A stretch of DNA of 64,000 bases from Flavobacterium chryseum (GCF_004362015.1 NZ_SNWW01000001.1:607288-671287), one strand, 5' to 3'. Positions 9,644-20,449 are shown, counted from the first letter of the stretch. The notes: generated by a model not told the origin, from the sequence alone. Translations and numbers: made by a program.

Positions 9644-12600
9644 ATGAAAAGCAATTATTGTATAAAAACAACACTGCTTCCGTTTTGTATGGCGCTGCTG
9701 CTAAGCGTTTTTACAATGCAATCAGGTTTTGCTCAGGATCAATCAAAATTTGTGAGCGGAAATATAACATCAGCAGATGATAATATGGGAGTTCCGGGTG
9801 CGACAGTTTTGGTGGAAGGAACAAAAATTAGTACTGCAACTGATTTTGACGGACTATATAAAATTGAAGCTAAAACCGGAGACGTACTGGTATTTAGTTT
9901 TATGGGATATAAAACGCAAAAAATTAATGTTGGAGCAAATAGAAAAATAAATGTAACCATGCAGGCTGAAACTGCTGAACTTAAGGAAATTGTGGTTATC
10001 GGTTACGGTACACAAAAGAAAAAGGTAAACACGGCAGCAACATCATTAGTCTCTGGAAAAGACATTCAAAATGTGGCCAGTCTTGATGTTGTAAATGCTT
10101 TGCAAGGTCAGGCTTCGGGAGTAAATGTTACTTCAACTTCGGGACAACCGGGAGCTGGAATGGCAGTAAACATTCGTGGAGTAGGAACGGCAGGAAACAG
10201 CACACCGCTTTATGTAGTTGATGGTGTAGTTGTCGACAACGGAATTGGATATCTTGATCCTTCTTCTATAGAAAGAATCGACGTTCTTAAAGATGCTTCT
10301 GCAGGATCTATTTATGGTGCAAGAGCAGCAAACGGAGTTATTTTGGTAACAACCAAAAAAGGAAAAGATGGTAAAATGAATGTATCGTTTAACTCTTATA
10401 CAGGTTTTCAGCAAGTAGCTAAAAAACTGGATTTATTAAACACACAGGAATATACTACTATTATGAACGAAGCTCGTGTAAATTCTGGTTTAACACCTTT
10501 ATATACACCGGCGCAGGTTGCAGCGATGCCAAATCATGACTGGCAGGATGATTTGTTTAAAGACGGTGCAATAAAACAAAATCACTCGCTTACGATTAGC
10601 GGTGGAGATAAAAAATCTACAATTGCTACAGGATTGTCTTATTACGGACAAGAAGGTATGATTGGAGGAGCAACAAGTCAATCGCAATACGATCGTATTA
10701 CATTTAATGTAAACTCAACTTCTGAAGTGATCGAAAACCATTTGAAAATTGGAGAGAATTTCTCTTTCGCCAATATCAAAAGTTCTGGAGTTGCAGATCA
10801 GGGAATTTATAGCAATGCAATCAGAAGCTTCTTAAACGCAGCTCCAATTGATGTTGTTTATGATGCAGACGGAAACTTTGCACATTCTGTAGTGGCTCCG
10901 GATGTTAGTAACCCGGTTGGGTCATTATATTACAATAACTTTAATGAAACAAAATCAAACCGTTACGTAGGGAATATTTTCGCAGAACTAAAATTCTTAA
11001 AAAACTTTACATACAGAACGAGTTTTGGTGTTGATATGACTGATAGTAACTACCGTTCTTTCAGACCGGTTTATTCTCTTTCAACAACAGATAATAATAC
11101 TGTATCAAGTGTTACTCAAAATGCAACCAAATCATTAGGATGGATTTTTGAAAACACATTACAATACAAAGCTACTCTTGCCGGAGTACATAATTTTGAT
11201 GTTTTAGTAGGTACTTCTGCTAAAAAGAATACTTCAGATTTTATGGAAGGTACAGGGAAAAACTTAACTTTTGATGATTTCGATCACGCTTATTTAAGCA
11301 ATGCTACAGATCAAACATCAAATACAGTAAAGGGAAACCGTGCAGATTATGCGATTCAATCGTATTTCGGACGTTTATTGTATGACTTCAATAACAAATA
11401 TTTATTTACAGCAACAATAAGAAGAGACGGTTCATCAAACTTTGCACGTTCAAGCAGATACGGAAATTTCCCTTCAGTTTCTGCAGGTTGGAATGTTGAT
11501 AAAGAAAGCTTCTTCCCGCAAAATAAAGTAGTAAACAATCTTAAAATTAGAGCCAGTTGGGGACAAAACGGAAATGATCAGATTCCTGCTTTTTCTTATT
11601 TGTCAACCATTAGTACTTACAACAAAAGTTATCATTTTGGAACAGGAACTGAAACATTGCAAACAGGAGCAAGCCCTGATCAACTTTCTAATCCTCGCTT
11701 AAAATGGGAAACTTCAGAACAAACCGATTTAGGTTTTGACGCTACATTATTTACTAATTTTACTTTAACGTTCGATTATTACGATAAAAAAACAAAAGAC
11801 TGGTTAGTACTATCTTCAATTCCTGTTTATGCAGGAGCAACAGCGCCGTATATTAACGGAGGTGATATTCAAAATAAAGGTATTGAACTTGCTTTGGCGT
11901 ATCGTACTAAAATTGGAAAAGACTGGAATTTTTCTGTAAACGGAAATGTTTCTCACAATGAAAATAAAGTATTAAGAGTTGCCAACAGCGAAGGAATTAT
12001 TCACGGAGAAACAAACTTATTGTTTCAGGGAACAGATGAGATGAACCGTGTTGAGGTTGGTCAGCCAATTGGTTATTTCTACGGATTAAAAACGGCAGGA
12101 ATTTTCCAAAATGCCAGTGAAGTTGCGGCAGGTGTACAACCAAATGCACAACCTGGAGATGTTCGTTTCGTAGATTTAAACAATGACGGAAAAATAGATG
12201 CAAACGACAAAACTAAAATCGGAAATCCAAATCCTGATTTTACTTACGGTTTAAACTTTGATCTTTCGTACAAAGCATTCGATCTTTCTGTTTATACATA
12301 CGGAGTAGCAGGAAACCAAAACGTTTTTGGTGTTCACGACCCAACGCGTCCTTACACTAATAACACTACAGAAGTTTTAAACAGATGGACAACAGAAGGA
12401 AGTTCTAACAAGATTCCAAGAGTTACTTACGGAGCAGATACAAACGGGAACTATACAAAATTCTCTGATTTATATGTTCAGAATGCAGATTTCTACAGAA
12501 TTAAAAGTGCAACTATTGGATGTGATTTTACAAAATTAACAAACAAGTTAAACTTCTTTAGTAAATTTAGAGTGTATGTTGCTGCTAATAACCTGTTTAC

Positions 12601-12757
12601 ATTTACCAAATACCAAGGGATGGATCCTGAAATTGGATTTGGAAACAGTAACAGAGATAGTAGCGGGAATTTGACTCAGCCATGGGCAAGAGGAATTGAT
12701 GTTGGATATTATCCACAGCCAAGAACGTATATGATGGGTCTTAATGTTAACTTTTAA
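9644..12757 (+). CDS. SusC-like TonB-dependent outer-membrane transporter
   Basis: Imports oligosaccharides across the outer membrane using TonB energy, with SusD as the lid. The 1037-residue product starts with a signal peptide ending near GFAQ (about residue 30). A carboxypeptidase-regulatory-like beta-sandwich follows (about 36-110), then the plug domain with IVVIGYGTQKK, LQGQASGVNV, IRGVGTAGN and a TTKKGK exit, then the beta-barrel ending in an aromatic residue (MMGLNVNF). It lies 47 bases after xylA and three bases before susD. The cargo is inferred from the neighbouring enzymes to be xyloglucan oligosaccharides. Confidence 0.94.
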   Translation: MKSNYCIKTTLLPFCMALLLSVFTMQSGFAQDQSKFVSGNITSADDNMGVPGATVLVEGTKISTATDFDGLYKIEAKTGDVLVFSFMGYKTQKINVGANRKINVTMQAETAELKEIVVIGYGTQKKKVNTAATSLVSGKDIQNVASLDVVNALQGQASGVNVTSTSGQPGAGMAVNIRGVGTAGNSTPLYVVDGVVVDNGIGYLDPSSIERIDVLKDASAGSIYGARAANGVILVTTKKGKDGKMNVSFNSYTGFQQVAKKLDLLNTQEYTTIMNEARVNSGLTPLYTPAQVAAMPNHDWQDDLFKDGAIKQNHSLTISGGDKKSTIATGLSYYGQEGMIGGATSQSQYDRITFNVNSTSEVIENHLKIGENFSFANIKSSGVADQGIYSNAIRSFLNAAPIDVVYDADGNFAHSVVAPDVSNPVGSLYYNNFNETKSNRYVGNIFAELKFLKNFTYRTSFGVDMTDSNYRSFRPVYSLSTTDNNTVSSVTQNATKSLGWIFENTLQYKATLAGVHNFDVLVGTSAKKNTSDFMEGTGKNLTFDDFDHAYLSNATDQTSNTVKGNRADYAIQSYFGRLLYDFNNKYLFTATIRRDGSSNFARSSRYGNFPSVSAGWNVDKESFFPQNKVVNNLKIRASWGQNGNDQIPAFSYLSTISTYNKSYHFGTGTETLQTGASPDQLSNPRLKWETSEQTDLGFDATLFTNFTLTFDYYDKKTKDWLVLSSIPVYAGATAPYINGGDIQNKGIELALAYRTKIGKDWNFSVNGNVSHNENKVLRVANSEGIIHGETNLLFQGTDEMNRVEVGQPIGYFYGLKTAGIFQNASEVAAGVQPNAQPGDVRFVDLNNDGKIDANDKTKIGNPNPDFTYGLNFDLSYKAFDLSVYTYGVAGNQNVFGVHDPTRPYTNNTTEVLNRWTTEGSSNKIPRVTYGADTNGNYTKFSDLYVQNADFYRIKSATIGCDFTKLTNKLNFFSKFRVYVAANNLFTFTKYQGMDPEIGFGNSNRDSSGNLTQPWARGIDVGYYPQPRTYMMGLNVNF

Positions 12758-12760
12758 ATT

Positions 12761-14371
12761 ATGAAAACGATGAAAAAATATATAAAACTATTAGCCCTTT
12801 CAAGCCTATTTGTATTAGGAGCTTGTTCAGATGATTTTCTGGATACAGAATCTTCTACAAACAAGGATGAATCTAACTTTTATAAAACTCTGGATGATGC
12901 TTATGAAGGATTAGTTGCTGTTTATGACGTATTGCAGCGCGAAGCTTATGGCGGACCTTTATTAATTAGTGAACAAGCTTCTGATAATTGTTTTGGAGGA
13001 TATGGAACTGCTGATGCTCAAACAGATATTGAATGGGATCGCTTTTTATATGTGAGTAATAAAGACATGAACTCTGATGTTTGGAAATATGCTTACCTGG
13101 GAATTTACAGAGCAAATATCTTATTAGAAAACCTGGACAAAGTAAACTGGGGAGCTAATACAGCATTAAAAACAAGATACGAAGCAGAAGCACGTTTTTT
13201 AAGAGCGCACTTTCACTTTACAGCTGCAAAAATGTTCGGAGATATTATTCCTTTAGACCATACTGTAACTACAAGTGAGTTTTTATTGCCAAGACAATCG
13301 GCAGAAGTTACTTATGCTTTAATTGCAAGTGATTTAAAATTTGCTGCTGATAATTTAGGACCTGAAAACTATTCACAAAAAGGAAACGCTAATTACGGAC
13401 GTATTACAAAATGGGCTGCCGAAGCTTATTTGGCAAGAACATTTTTGTTCTACACAGATTATTATAAAAAAGCTGATTTAGCTGGTGTCGTTACAAAAGC
13501 ACAAGCTACAACTTATATCAATGATGTGGTAAGCAATAGCGGACACGGATTGGTTGCTGATTTTGCTAATCTTTGGTTAGCAGCTTCTTTCGCAAACTTT
13601 GCAGGAGAAGATAATACAGAAATGGTTTGGGCTGTTCGTTTCAACGGTTCAGGAAAAGGAGACTGGAATTTAAATGAAGGAAACCGTTTTCAGGTAAATA
13701 TTGCACCACGTGGCGGAAGTATCGGACCATATGCAACCGGTTGGGGAGGCGCAACGGTAAATGCTAAATTATATGATGCTTATGCTGCTGGCGATACGCG
13801 TAGAGATGCAACAATTATCAGTTACAATACAGAACAGTATAAAGGAGCACCTTTAAATTTTGATCCGCAAGCAAGAGACCAACGTCAATACACTGGATAT
13901 TCTTGGAAAAAATATTGCCCGATTACTAACGATGCAGGAACTGCAATTGTAGAAGCAAACGGAGGAAATTTCCAAATTGATAACTATCAGGATTATGCAG
14001 TAATTCGTTTTGCAGATGTATTGCTTATGGCTGCAGAATTAAATCTATCTACTAATTCAGCTTTAGCTATTGATGATTTTAACAAAGTTCGTGACAGAGC
14101 TTTTAAAGACACTACACATAGAGCGACAACTCTTGATAAAGGAGCTATCATGAATGAGCGTCGTTTAGAACTAGCTCTTGAAGGACAACGCTATTTTGAT
14201 TTAATCAGACAAGGTATGGATGTCGCTAAAGGAGCAATTGACAATACTGTTACCGGTACAAATCAGTTTGATGTAACTTTTAGATCAGAAACTTTAGGTT
14301 GGTTTCCGTTACCGCAATCGCAAGTAGTACTTTCAAACGGTACTATTAAACAAAATCCAGGTTGGAATTAA
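12761..14371 (+). CDS. SusD/RagB-like nutrient-binding lipoprotein
   Basis: A surface lipoprotein that caps the SusC pore and binds glycans. The 536-residue product has a lipobox (VLGAC, lipidated C22) followed directly by acidic SDD, which fits the Bacteroidota surface-export signal. Helical TPR-like segments include ARFLRAHFHFTAAKMFGDI. The C-terminal half carries the family segments DYAVIRFADVLLMAAELN and NERRLELALEGQRYFDLIRQG, ending with KQNPGWN. Three bases separate it from susC. It is partner to that transporter. Confidence 0.94.
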   Translation: MKTMKKYIKLLALSSLFVLGACSDDFLDTESSTNKDESNFYKTLDDAYEGLVAVYDVLQREAYGGPLLISEQASDNCFGGYGTADAQTDIEWDRFLYVSNKDMNSDVWKYAYLGIYRANILLENLDKVNWGANTALKTRYEAEARFLRAHFHFTAAKMFGDIIPLDHTVTTSEFLLPRQSAEVTYALIASDLKFAADNLGPENYSQKGNANYGRITKWAAEAYLARTFLFYTDYYKKADLAGVVTKAQATTYINDVVSNSGHGLVADFANLWLAASFANFAGEDNTEMVWAVRFNGSGKGDWNLNEGNRFQVNIAPRGGSIGPYATGWGGATVNAKLYDAYAAGDTRRDATIISYNTEQYKGAPLNFDPQARDQRQYTGYSWKKYCPITNDAGTAIVEANGGNFQIDNYQDYAVIRFADVLLMAAELNLSTNSALAIDDFNKVRDRAFKDTTHRATTLDKGAIMNERRLELALEGQRYFDLIRQGMDVAKGAIDNTVTGTNQFDVTFRSETLGWFPLPQSQVVLSNGTIKQNPGWN

Positions 14372-14382
14372 TTAAAAAACAA

Positions 14383-15246
14383 ATGATTATGAAACGTATA
14401 CTATATATATTAATAGCTGCAGTAACCATAGGTTCATTATTATTTTCATGTGAACCTGTTGAAGATCGCGAAAGTTTAGACGCCATTACCTTAACGCCAG
14501 CGAACACAAAATTTTCAGTTACTCAAAATCCTGCAAATGATCATGAAGTAATTCTAAAGAATCAGGACCCAAATGTAATTCCATATTGGAAATACGTTGA
14601 TAGCAAAGGAAATGAATTAGGACATTCTAATAAAAACGATGATAAAGTAGTATTTCCTTTTGGAGGAACCTATAATATTTATTACACCGCTTATACAAGA
14701 GGAGGTTCTGTAGATGCAACAGCTCCTGTATCTGTTACGGTTGCAGCAAATGATGAAACTTATTTTAGTGATCCTAAGTGGGCAATGTTAACAAATGGAT
14801 CTGCCGGTAAAACTTGGGTTTTAGATTTTGATAGTCCAATAGGCTGGGCTGGTTTAGATTTTCCTGCTGCAAGTGGAGATAACTGGAACTGGTATCCTGA
14901 TTATGCAAGCAATTCATGGGTTATGCCTAACAAAGACTGGGGAGAAATGCGTTTTGACCTTTCAGGAGGATATAATGTTACTGTAAAACAGACTGCTCAA
15001 ACGACTGCTGCTCAAACTACCAAAGCGGGATTATTCGCATTTGATATGGCAAATAATAAAATGTCATTTTTAAATGGTGCAGAATTGCTTTACGGAGGAG
15101 ATTATTATCCGGATGTAAGCAACTGGAGTAGCTTAAAAGTAATTGAACTTACACCAACTTCGTTACGTTTGTCTGTTCTGCGTGATCAAAGCAGAACTGG
15201 TGAAGGAAAAGCACAAATCGTTTTCCACTACAAACCAAAACCGTAA
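14383..15246 (+). CDS. surface glycan-binding lipoprotein (SusE/SGBP position)
   Basis: Probably an outer-membrane glycan-binding protein that helps SusC/D capture polymer. The frame opens upstream inside susD, but the likely start is the ATG at 14383 (or 14389), which gives a signal ending LLFSC with lipidated C23. An Ig/PKD-like beta domain (about residues 30-120) follows. The C-terminal part is tryptophan-rich (NWNWYPDY, SNWSS), as in carbohydrate-binding jelly rolls. No catalytic motif is visible. It lies 11 bases after susD and before a strong hairpin. The family is assigned mainly by position, so the exact domain name is uncertain. Confidence 0.72.
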   Translation: MIMKRILYILIAAVTIGSLLFSCEPVEDRESLDAITLTPANTKFSVTQNPANDHEVILKNQDPNVIPYWKYVDSKGNELGHSNKNDDKVVFPFGGTYNIYYTAYTRGGSVDATAPVSVTVAANDETYFSDPKWAMLTNGSAGKTWVLDFDSPIGWAGLDFPAASGDNWNWYPDYASNSWVMPNKDWGEMRFDLSGGYNVTVKQTAQTTAAQTTKAGLFAFDMANNKMSFLNGAELLYGGDYYPDVSNWSSLKVIELTPTSLRLSVLRDQSRTGEGKAQIVFHYKPKP

Positions 15247-15265
15247 TTCGTTTAACATACTAAAC

Positions 15266-15315
15266 TACCGACAGGTGATTGTAAAAGTCACTTGTCGGTA
15301 TATTTATATTTTTTC
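15266..15315 (+). terminator. hairpin ending the xylBA-susCD-SGBP segment
   Basis: TACCGACAGGTGA (15266-15278) pairs with TCACTTGTCGGTA (15288-15300), 12 of 13 bases, followed by a T-rich tract. It lies 34 bases before the GH2 gene, so it may attenuate rather than fully stop transcription. Confidence 0.75.
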
Positions 15316-15333
15316 AATTAAAATAATTCCCGT

Positions 15334-17823
15334 ATGAAAGAGAAAAGAAATAATTTAAGTAACAAATTGTCATTAGTACTGATAATCGGAATTATACTTT
15401 TTGGCTCTTGCAGCAAAAAAGATGATGCTTTTGTGAACCGAAAAGTTTCTTTTAATTCAAATTGGAGCTTTCACCTAAATGATAGTTTAATAGATAAAGA
15501 TACTATTGGAACTTCAACAAAATGGAGAACCTTAAATGTTCCGCATGATTGGAGTATCGAAGGAAAATTTGATGAAAAAAGCCCTGCAGGATATGGTGGA
15601 GGATCGCTTAACGGAGGTTTAGGATGGTATAAAAAAACATTCAAAATAGCTTCTGAAGATATAAATAAAACAATAACAATTGCCTTTGATGGTGTTTACA
15701 AAAACAGTGAAGTTTGGGTAAACGGACATTATTTAGGAAAACGTCCGAACGGATATATAGGTTTTCAATACGAGATTTCTCCCTATCTAAATTACGGAGA
15801 CAAAAACAACGAAATAATTGTAAAGGTTGACAATTCAAAACAACCAAACTCACGTTGGTATTCAGGTTCAGGAATTTTTAGAAATGTCTGGATTCAAACT
15901 ACCGACAAATTGCACGTTGCACAATGGGGAACTTACATTACAACCCCAAAAGTTACTGCCGAAAAAGCTTCAGTTAATTTTGAAACTACCATTCAAAATC
16001 AAAACTCAGTTTCAAAAAAAGCAACAGTAACAACAACTATTTTTAAAGAAGATATAAAAGTAACATCTGTTACGCAAGATATAACGATCAGTGCCAATGC
16101 CAATCAAACCATAAAACAAGCTGCTCAGGTTGAAACTCCAATTTTATGGTCTGTAGAAAAACCGGAACTGTATATTTCAGTTACCGAAATTTCAGTAGAT
16201 GATAAAATTGTAGATCAATACAAAACCAGTTTTGGAATCAGAGATTTTAAATTTGATACTGACAAAGGTTTCATCTTAAACGGAAAACAAGTAAAAATAA
16301 AAGGAGTTTGTTTACACCACGATTTAGGTGCGTTAGGTGCTGCGATTAACACGCGTGCGATCGAACGTCAGTTAGAAATTCTGAAAGAAATGGGCGTAAA
16401 CGGAATCAGAACCACACACAATCCGCCCGCTCCGGAACTTTTAGATCTTTGTGATAAAATGGGTTTCATTGTCATGGATGAAGCATTCGACATGTGGAAA
16501 CAAACCAAAACCAAATACGACTACGGAAATGATTGGGACAAGTGGCACAAAAAAGATCTAATCGATCAATTGCTTCGCGACCGCAATCACCCAAGTATTT
16601 TTATGTGGAGTATTGGAAATGAAATTCCCGAACAATGGAACGAAAATGGCGTTGCGATTGCAAAAGAATTAGCTGCAATTACACGTCAGTACGATAAAAC
16701 GCGTCCGATTACAGCAGCGATGAATCCGCCGGTAAACATGAATCTGGATGGTATTAATTTACAGTTTGATAAAGCAGCAGTTCAATACAATAAAATCGCA
16801 GCTTCTGGTGTATTAGATATTATTGGCTACAATTATGCACATCAAACGTATGAATATCATAAAAAGAATTTCTCCGGGATACCTTTCATCGCAACCGAAA
16901 CAACCTCGGCTTTAGAAACGCGTGGTTATTATGATGCTACTTCAGACTCCATAAAAAAATGGCCTGTAAGATGGGATCTTAAATTTACAGAAGGAAATCC
17001 GGGCAATACCGTTTCAGCTTACGATCAGGTTCAGGCACCTTGGGGTTCTACACACGAAGCCACTTGGAAAGTGATTAAAAAACATGATTTTCTTTCAGGA
17101 ATGTACATCTGGACAGGTTTCGATTATATCGGAGAACCAACTCCTTATGAATGGCCGTCAGTAAGTTCGTATTTCGGAATTGTAGATTTGGCCGGTTTCC
17201 CCAAAGACGTTTATTATATGTATCAAAGTGAATGGACGGATAAAACTGTGCTGCATCTTTTTCCACACTGGAACTGGAAAGCCGGACAAACCGTAGATGT
17301 TTGGGCCTATTACAATAATGCAGATGAGGTTGAACTTTTCCTTAACGGAAAATCAGTTGGAGTTCGCAGTAAAAAAGGAGACGACTTGCACGTAATGTGG
17401 AAAGTTCCTTTTCAGCCAGGAACACTAAAAGCTGTTTCCCGTAAAAACGGAAAAACAGTGCTCGAAACCGAAATTAAAACAGCCGGAAATCCATCACAAT
17501 TAAAACTAACAGCAGACAGAAGTACAATCAAAGCAGATGAAAATGATTTATCATTTGTAACTGTTGATATTTTAGACGACAAAGGAACTTTAGCGCCAAA
17601 TGCCAATAACGAAATCAACTTCTCTTTAAAAGGAAATGGAAAAATCGTAGGCGTTTGCAGCGGAGATCCGGTAAGTCATGAATCATACAAAGGTTTAAAA
17701 CATACAGCCCTTAGCGGAAAATGTTTAGTCATTGTTCAGTCCGGCGATAAAACCGGAAGACTCGAATTGACCGCAAAAGCAAACGGATTAAAACAAGCCA
17801 CAATTGTAATTACAGCAGAATAA
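15334..17823 (+). CDS. GH2 beta-galactosidase, lipoprotein
   Basis: Removes terminal beta-linked galactose, the expected decoration on xyloglucan xylose residues. The 829-residue product has a lipobox (LFGSC, C26). Next come the GH2 sugar-binding sandwich (NVPHDWSIEG, GGLGWYKKTF), an Ig-like domain and the TIM barrel. The acid/base glutamate is E430 in WSIGNEIPE and the nucleophile is E522 in IATETTS. A C-terminal DUF4982-like module (WAYYNNADEVELFLNGKSVG) and a final Ig-like domain complete the usual long Bacteroidota form. It is the first hydrolase after the SusCD unit. Another beta-glycosidase specificity within GH2 cannot be excluded. Confidence 0.86.
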   Translation: MKEKRNNLSNKLSLVLIIGIILFGSCSKKDDAFVNRKVSFNSNWSFHLNDSLIDKDTIGTSTKWRTLNVPHDWSIEGKFDEKSPAGYGGGSLNGGLGWYKKTFKIASEDINKTITIAFDGVYKNSEVWVNGHYLGKRPNGYIGFQYEISPYLNYGDKNNEIIVKVDNSKQPNSRWYSGSGIFRNVWIQTTDKLHVAQWGTYITTPKVTAEKASVNFETTIQNQNSVSKKATVTTTIFKEDIKVTSVTQDITISANANQTIKQAAQVETPILWSVEKPELYISVTEISVDDKIVDQYKTSFGIRDFKFDTDKGFILNGKQVKIKGVCLHHDLGALGAAINTRAIERQLEILKEMGVNGIRTTHNPPAPELLDLCDKMGFIVMDEAFDMWKQTKTKYDYGNDWDKWHKKDLIDQLLRDRNHPSIFMWSIGNEIPEQWNENGVAIAKELAAITRQYDKTRPITAAMNPPVNMNLDGINLQFDKAAVQYNKIAASGVLDIIGYNYAHQTYEYHKKNFSGIPFIATETTSALETRGYYDATSDSIKKWPVRWDLKFTEGNPGNTVSAYDQVQAPWGSTHEATWKVIKKHDFLSGMYIWTGFDYIGEPTPYEWPSVSSYFGIVDLAGFPKDVYYMYQSEWTDKTVLHLFPHWNWKAGQTVDVWAYYNNADEVELFLNGKSVGVRSKKGDDLHVMWKVPFQPGTLKAVSRKNGKTVLETEIKTAGNPSQLKLTADRSTIKADENDLSFVTVDILDDKGTLAPNANNEINFSLKGNGKIVGVCSGDPVSHESYKGLKHTALSGKCLVIVQSGDKTGRLELTAKANGLKQATIVITAE

Positions 17824-17853
17824 CCACAAATAAACAAACTTAAAAACCACACA

Positions 17854-20256
17854 ATGAAAAAAATACAGATAGCCTCCTTATCTCTATTCATGGGTTTTGG
17901 ATTGTTGCTTTCGCCAAAAGCAGCAGCACAAATTCAGAACGCAGATGTGCTTAATGCTCCGATAGATATCAGCAAAGATTTTCAGAATTACCTGAACACG
18001 TTTTATTTTGCCGATGAACTTGCAGCTTTTGATCCTGCTACAGGAAAAGGGACAATAAAATATTTGAGATATAATTATAAAACACGTCAGGCTTTCAACA
18101 ATATGATGATGAAGCCGGACTCTGTTCCTGCAAACGAATTCCCGACGACAGAATACGAAGCTTCGCCATTGTTGCCATTTGAGATTCAGTTTATTTCTGA
18201 TAGAACAATCCGAATCAAAACCACTTCAGGGCCACAGTTTCATCCCCAAAAAGAATCTTTAATGCTAGTTGACGGCGTTGCGCCAAATCACCCTGAATTA
18301 TGGAAATATTCTAAAATTGAAGGTGGTCACAAATACACAAGCAAGCACGGAGTTGTAGAAATTCTGGTAAAACCTTGGCACGTAAAAATCTACGATGAAA
18401 AAGGAAAACTACTGACCAGTACACTTCACGATACCGATTTTAAAAATACCTATACACCAACACTTCCATTCTCGTACGTTCGCAGAAACAGCGATTATTC
18501 AAAAAGTATGGGAGCCGCTTTTAGCTTAGAACCAGACGAAAAAATATTTGGTTGTGGAGAATCTTTCACACAATTCAACAAACGCGGACAAAAAGTAGTG
18601 TTATGGGCAGATGATGCCAACGGAATTCAGAATGAAACCATGTACAAACCAATTCCGTTTTACATGAGCAGCCGCGGTTACGGAGTTTTTATGCACCATT
18701 CTACACCAATTACAGTTGACTTTGGAAGATATTATTCAAGTGCCAACGAAATGTACATTGGAGACGACGAAGCCGATTTGTTTTTCTTTATTGGAGAACC
18801 AAAAGACGTTTTAGACCAATACACAAATTTAACCGGAAAAGCTGCAATGCCGCCACTTTGGTCATTTGGTTTCTGGATGAGCCGTATTACGTATTTCTCT
18901 GAAAAAGAAGGACGCGACGTAGCAAGAGATTTACGTAAATATAAAATTCCAACAGATGTTATTCACTTTGATACAGGTTGGTTTGATGTAGACTGGAGAA
19001 ACAATTACGAGTTTGCAAAAGCCCGTTTCCCCGATGCACAAAAAATGATGACCGATTTAAAGAAAGATGGTTTTCAGGTTTGTTTATGGCAATTGCCTTA
19101 TTTCTCACCAAAGAATACGTTGTTTAATGAAATCATGGATAAAAACTTAGCCGTAAGAGACCGCAAAGGAAACCTTCCGTACGAAGATGCCGTTCTTGAT
19201 TTCTCAAATCCGGAAACCGTAACATGGTATCAGGCAAAACTGAAACATTTATTCGATCAGGGCGTAGCGGTTTTCAAAGTTGATTTTGGAGAAGCAGCAC
19301 CGCCAGACGGAATTTACCATTCAGGAAGAACCGGTTTTTACGAACACAATTTATACCCGTTACGATACAATAAAGCAGTTGCTGAAATTACACAGAAAGA
19401 AAAAGGATACACTTTAATCTGGGCCAGAAGTACTTGGGCAGGTTCACAACGTTACCCTTTACATTGGGGTGGAGATGCCGAAACGACAAACGGTGCAATG
19501 TCGGCAGAATTACGTGGCGGCCTTTCATTAGGATTAAGCGGATTCAGTTTCTGGAGTCATGACGTAGGAGGATTTGCAACAAAATCACCGGAGAATTTAT
19601 ACAGAAGATGGGCACCATTCGGAATGTTCACGTCACATGTAAGAAGCCACGGAGAGCCTCCGCGTGAACCTTGGTTGTACAGCAAAGATTTCTTAGAAGG
19701 ATTTAGAAAAGCAGATAATATGCGTTACGAATTAATGCCATATATCTACGCTCAGGCCAAAGAAAGTTCTCAAAAAGGATTACCAATGATGCGTGCATTA
19801 TTTGTAGAATATCCAAATGATCCGGGAGCCTGGTTAGTAGATAATGAATATTTATTTGGATCAAGTATTTTAGTTGCACCACTTTTTGAAGAAGTAACAG
19901 AAAGAGATGTTTACCTTCCGGAAGGAACCTGGATCGATTACCAAACTAAAAAAGTGTACCAATCTGGATGGCATAAAATCAAAGCGGGCGAAGTGCCAAT
20001 TGTAGTGTTAGTAAAAGACGGAACTGCATTACCTCACATCGCTTTGGCACAATCTACAAAAGATATGGACTGGAGTAAATTAACGCTAAAAGTATATGCA
20101 AGCGACAATACAACTTCGGCGACAGCCAAAGTATTTTTGCCAAATGATACAGCAGTACAAGAAATTAAAGTTACCAAAAACGGAAACAATTTTGATGTAA
20201 CTACAAACCCATTAAACGGAAAAACCACTTTCAAAACAGAGTGGGAAAAGAATTAA
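17854..20256 (+). CDS. GH31 alpha-xylosidase
   Basis: Releases alpha-1,6-linked xylose from the non-reducing end of xyloglucan oligosaccharides. The 800-residue product has a signal peptide ending near KAAAQ. The barrel carries the predicted nucleophile D477 in FKVDFGE and acid/base D541 in WGGDAET. KVDFGE resembles the YicI-type alpha-xylosidase signature (KTDFGE) rather than the WxDMNE of alpha-glucosidases. The xylose it yields explains xylA and xylB in the same locus. It lies 30 bases after the GH2 gene and is followed by a hairpin at 20500-20532. Confidence 0.88.
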   Translation: MKKIQIASLSLFMGFGLLLSPKAAAQIQNADVLNAPIDISKDFQNYLNTFYFADELAAFDPATGKGTIKYLRYNYKTRQAFNNMMMKPDSVPANEFPTTEYEASPLLPFEIQFISDRTIRIKTTSGPQFHPQKESLMLVDGVAPNHPELWKYSKIEGGHKYTSKHGVVEILVKPWHVKIYDEKGKLLTSTLHDTDFKNTYTPTLPFSYVRRNSDYSKSMGAAFSLEPDEKIFGCGESFTQFNKRGQKVVLWADDANGIQNETMYKPIPFYMSSRGYGVFMHHSTPITVDFGRYYSSANEMYIGDDEADLFFFIGEPKDVLDQYTNLTGKAAMPPLWSFGFWMSRITYFSEKEGRDVARDLRKYKIPTDVIHFDTGWFDVDWRNNYEFAKARFPDAQKMMTDLKKDGFQVCLWQLPYFSPKNTLFNEIMDKNLAVRDRKGNLPYEDAVLDFSNPETVTWYQAKLKHLFDQGVAVFKVDFGEAAPPDGIYHSGRTGFYEHNLYPLRYNKAVAEITQKEKGYTLIWARSTWAGSQRYPLHWGGDAETTNGAMSAELRGGLSLGLSGFSFWSHDVGGFATKSPENLYRRWAPFGMFTSHVRSHGEPPREPWLYSKDFLEGFRKADNMRYELMPYIYAQAKESSQKGLPMMRALFVEYPNDPGAWLVDNEYLFGSSILVAPLFEEVTERDVYLPEGTWIDYQTKKVYQSGWHKIKAGEVPIVVLVKDGTALPHIALAQSTKDMDWSKLTLKVYASDNTTSATAKVFLPNDTAVQEIKVTKNGNNFDVTTNPLNGKTTFKTEWEKN

Positions 20257-20315
20257 AAATTGAGAATTAAAAATTAAAAATTTGCTGAATCTGCAAAATC
20301 TGCGAGAAAAAAAAT

Positions 20316-20449
20316 AAACACATAGAAACATAGGATGTAGTGAACTTATAAAGAGTAATCAAAAAAGCACGCTTTTACACATAGCTATGTGAGTTAATGC
20401 AAGTGAAACGCCTATTTTAAGTCTACAAAATCTATGTCTCTATGTGTTT
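20316..20449. repeat. ACACATAG-type palindromic element, copy 1
   Basis: AAACACATAGAAACATAG (20316-20333) and CTATGTCTCTATGTGTTT (20432-20449) form an inverted repeat, one mismatch in 18, around a 98-base core with its own small palindrome (ACATAGCTATGTG) and the string AGTGAAACGCCT. The core and right arm recur at 53681-53815. Single arms recur at 35719-35736 and 50543-50560. This element fills most of the 302-base gap 20257-20558; no gene is there. Confidence 0.7.

Noticed and set aside
10133..10414. Minus-strand open frames inside the SusC gene
   Set aside because: They are antisense shadows of a full-length transporter gene and have cysteine-rich, low-complexity translations typical of such frames.
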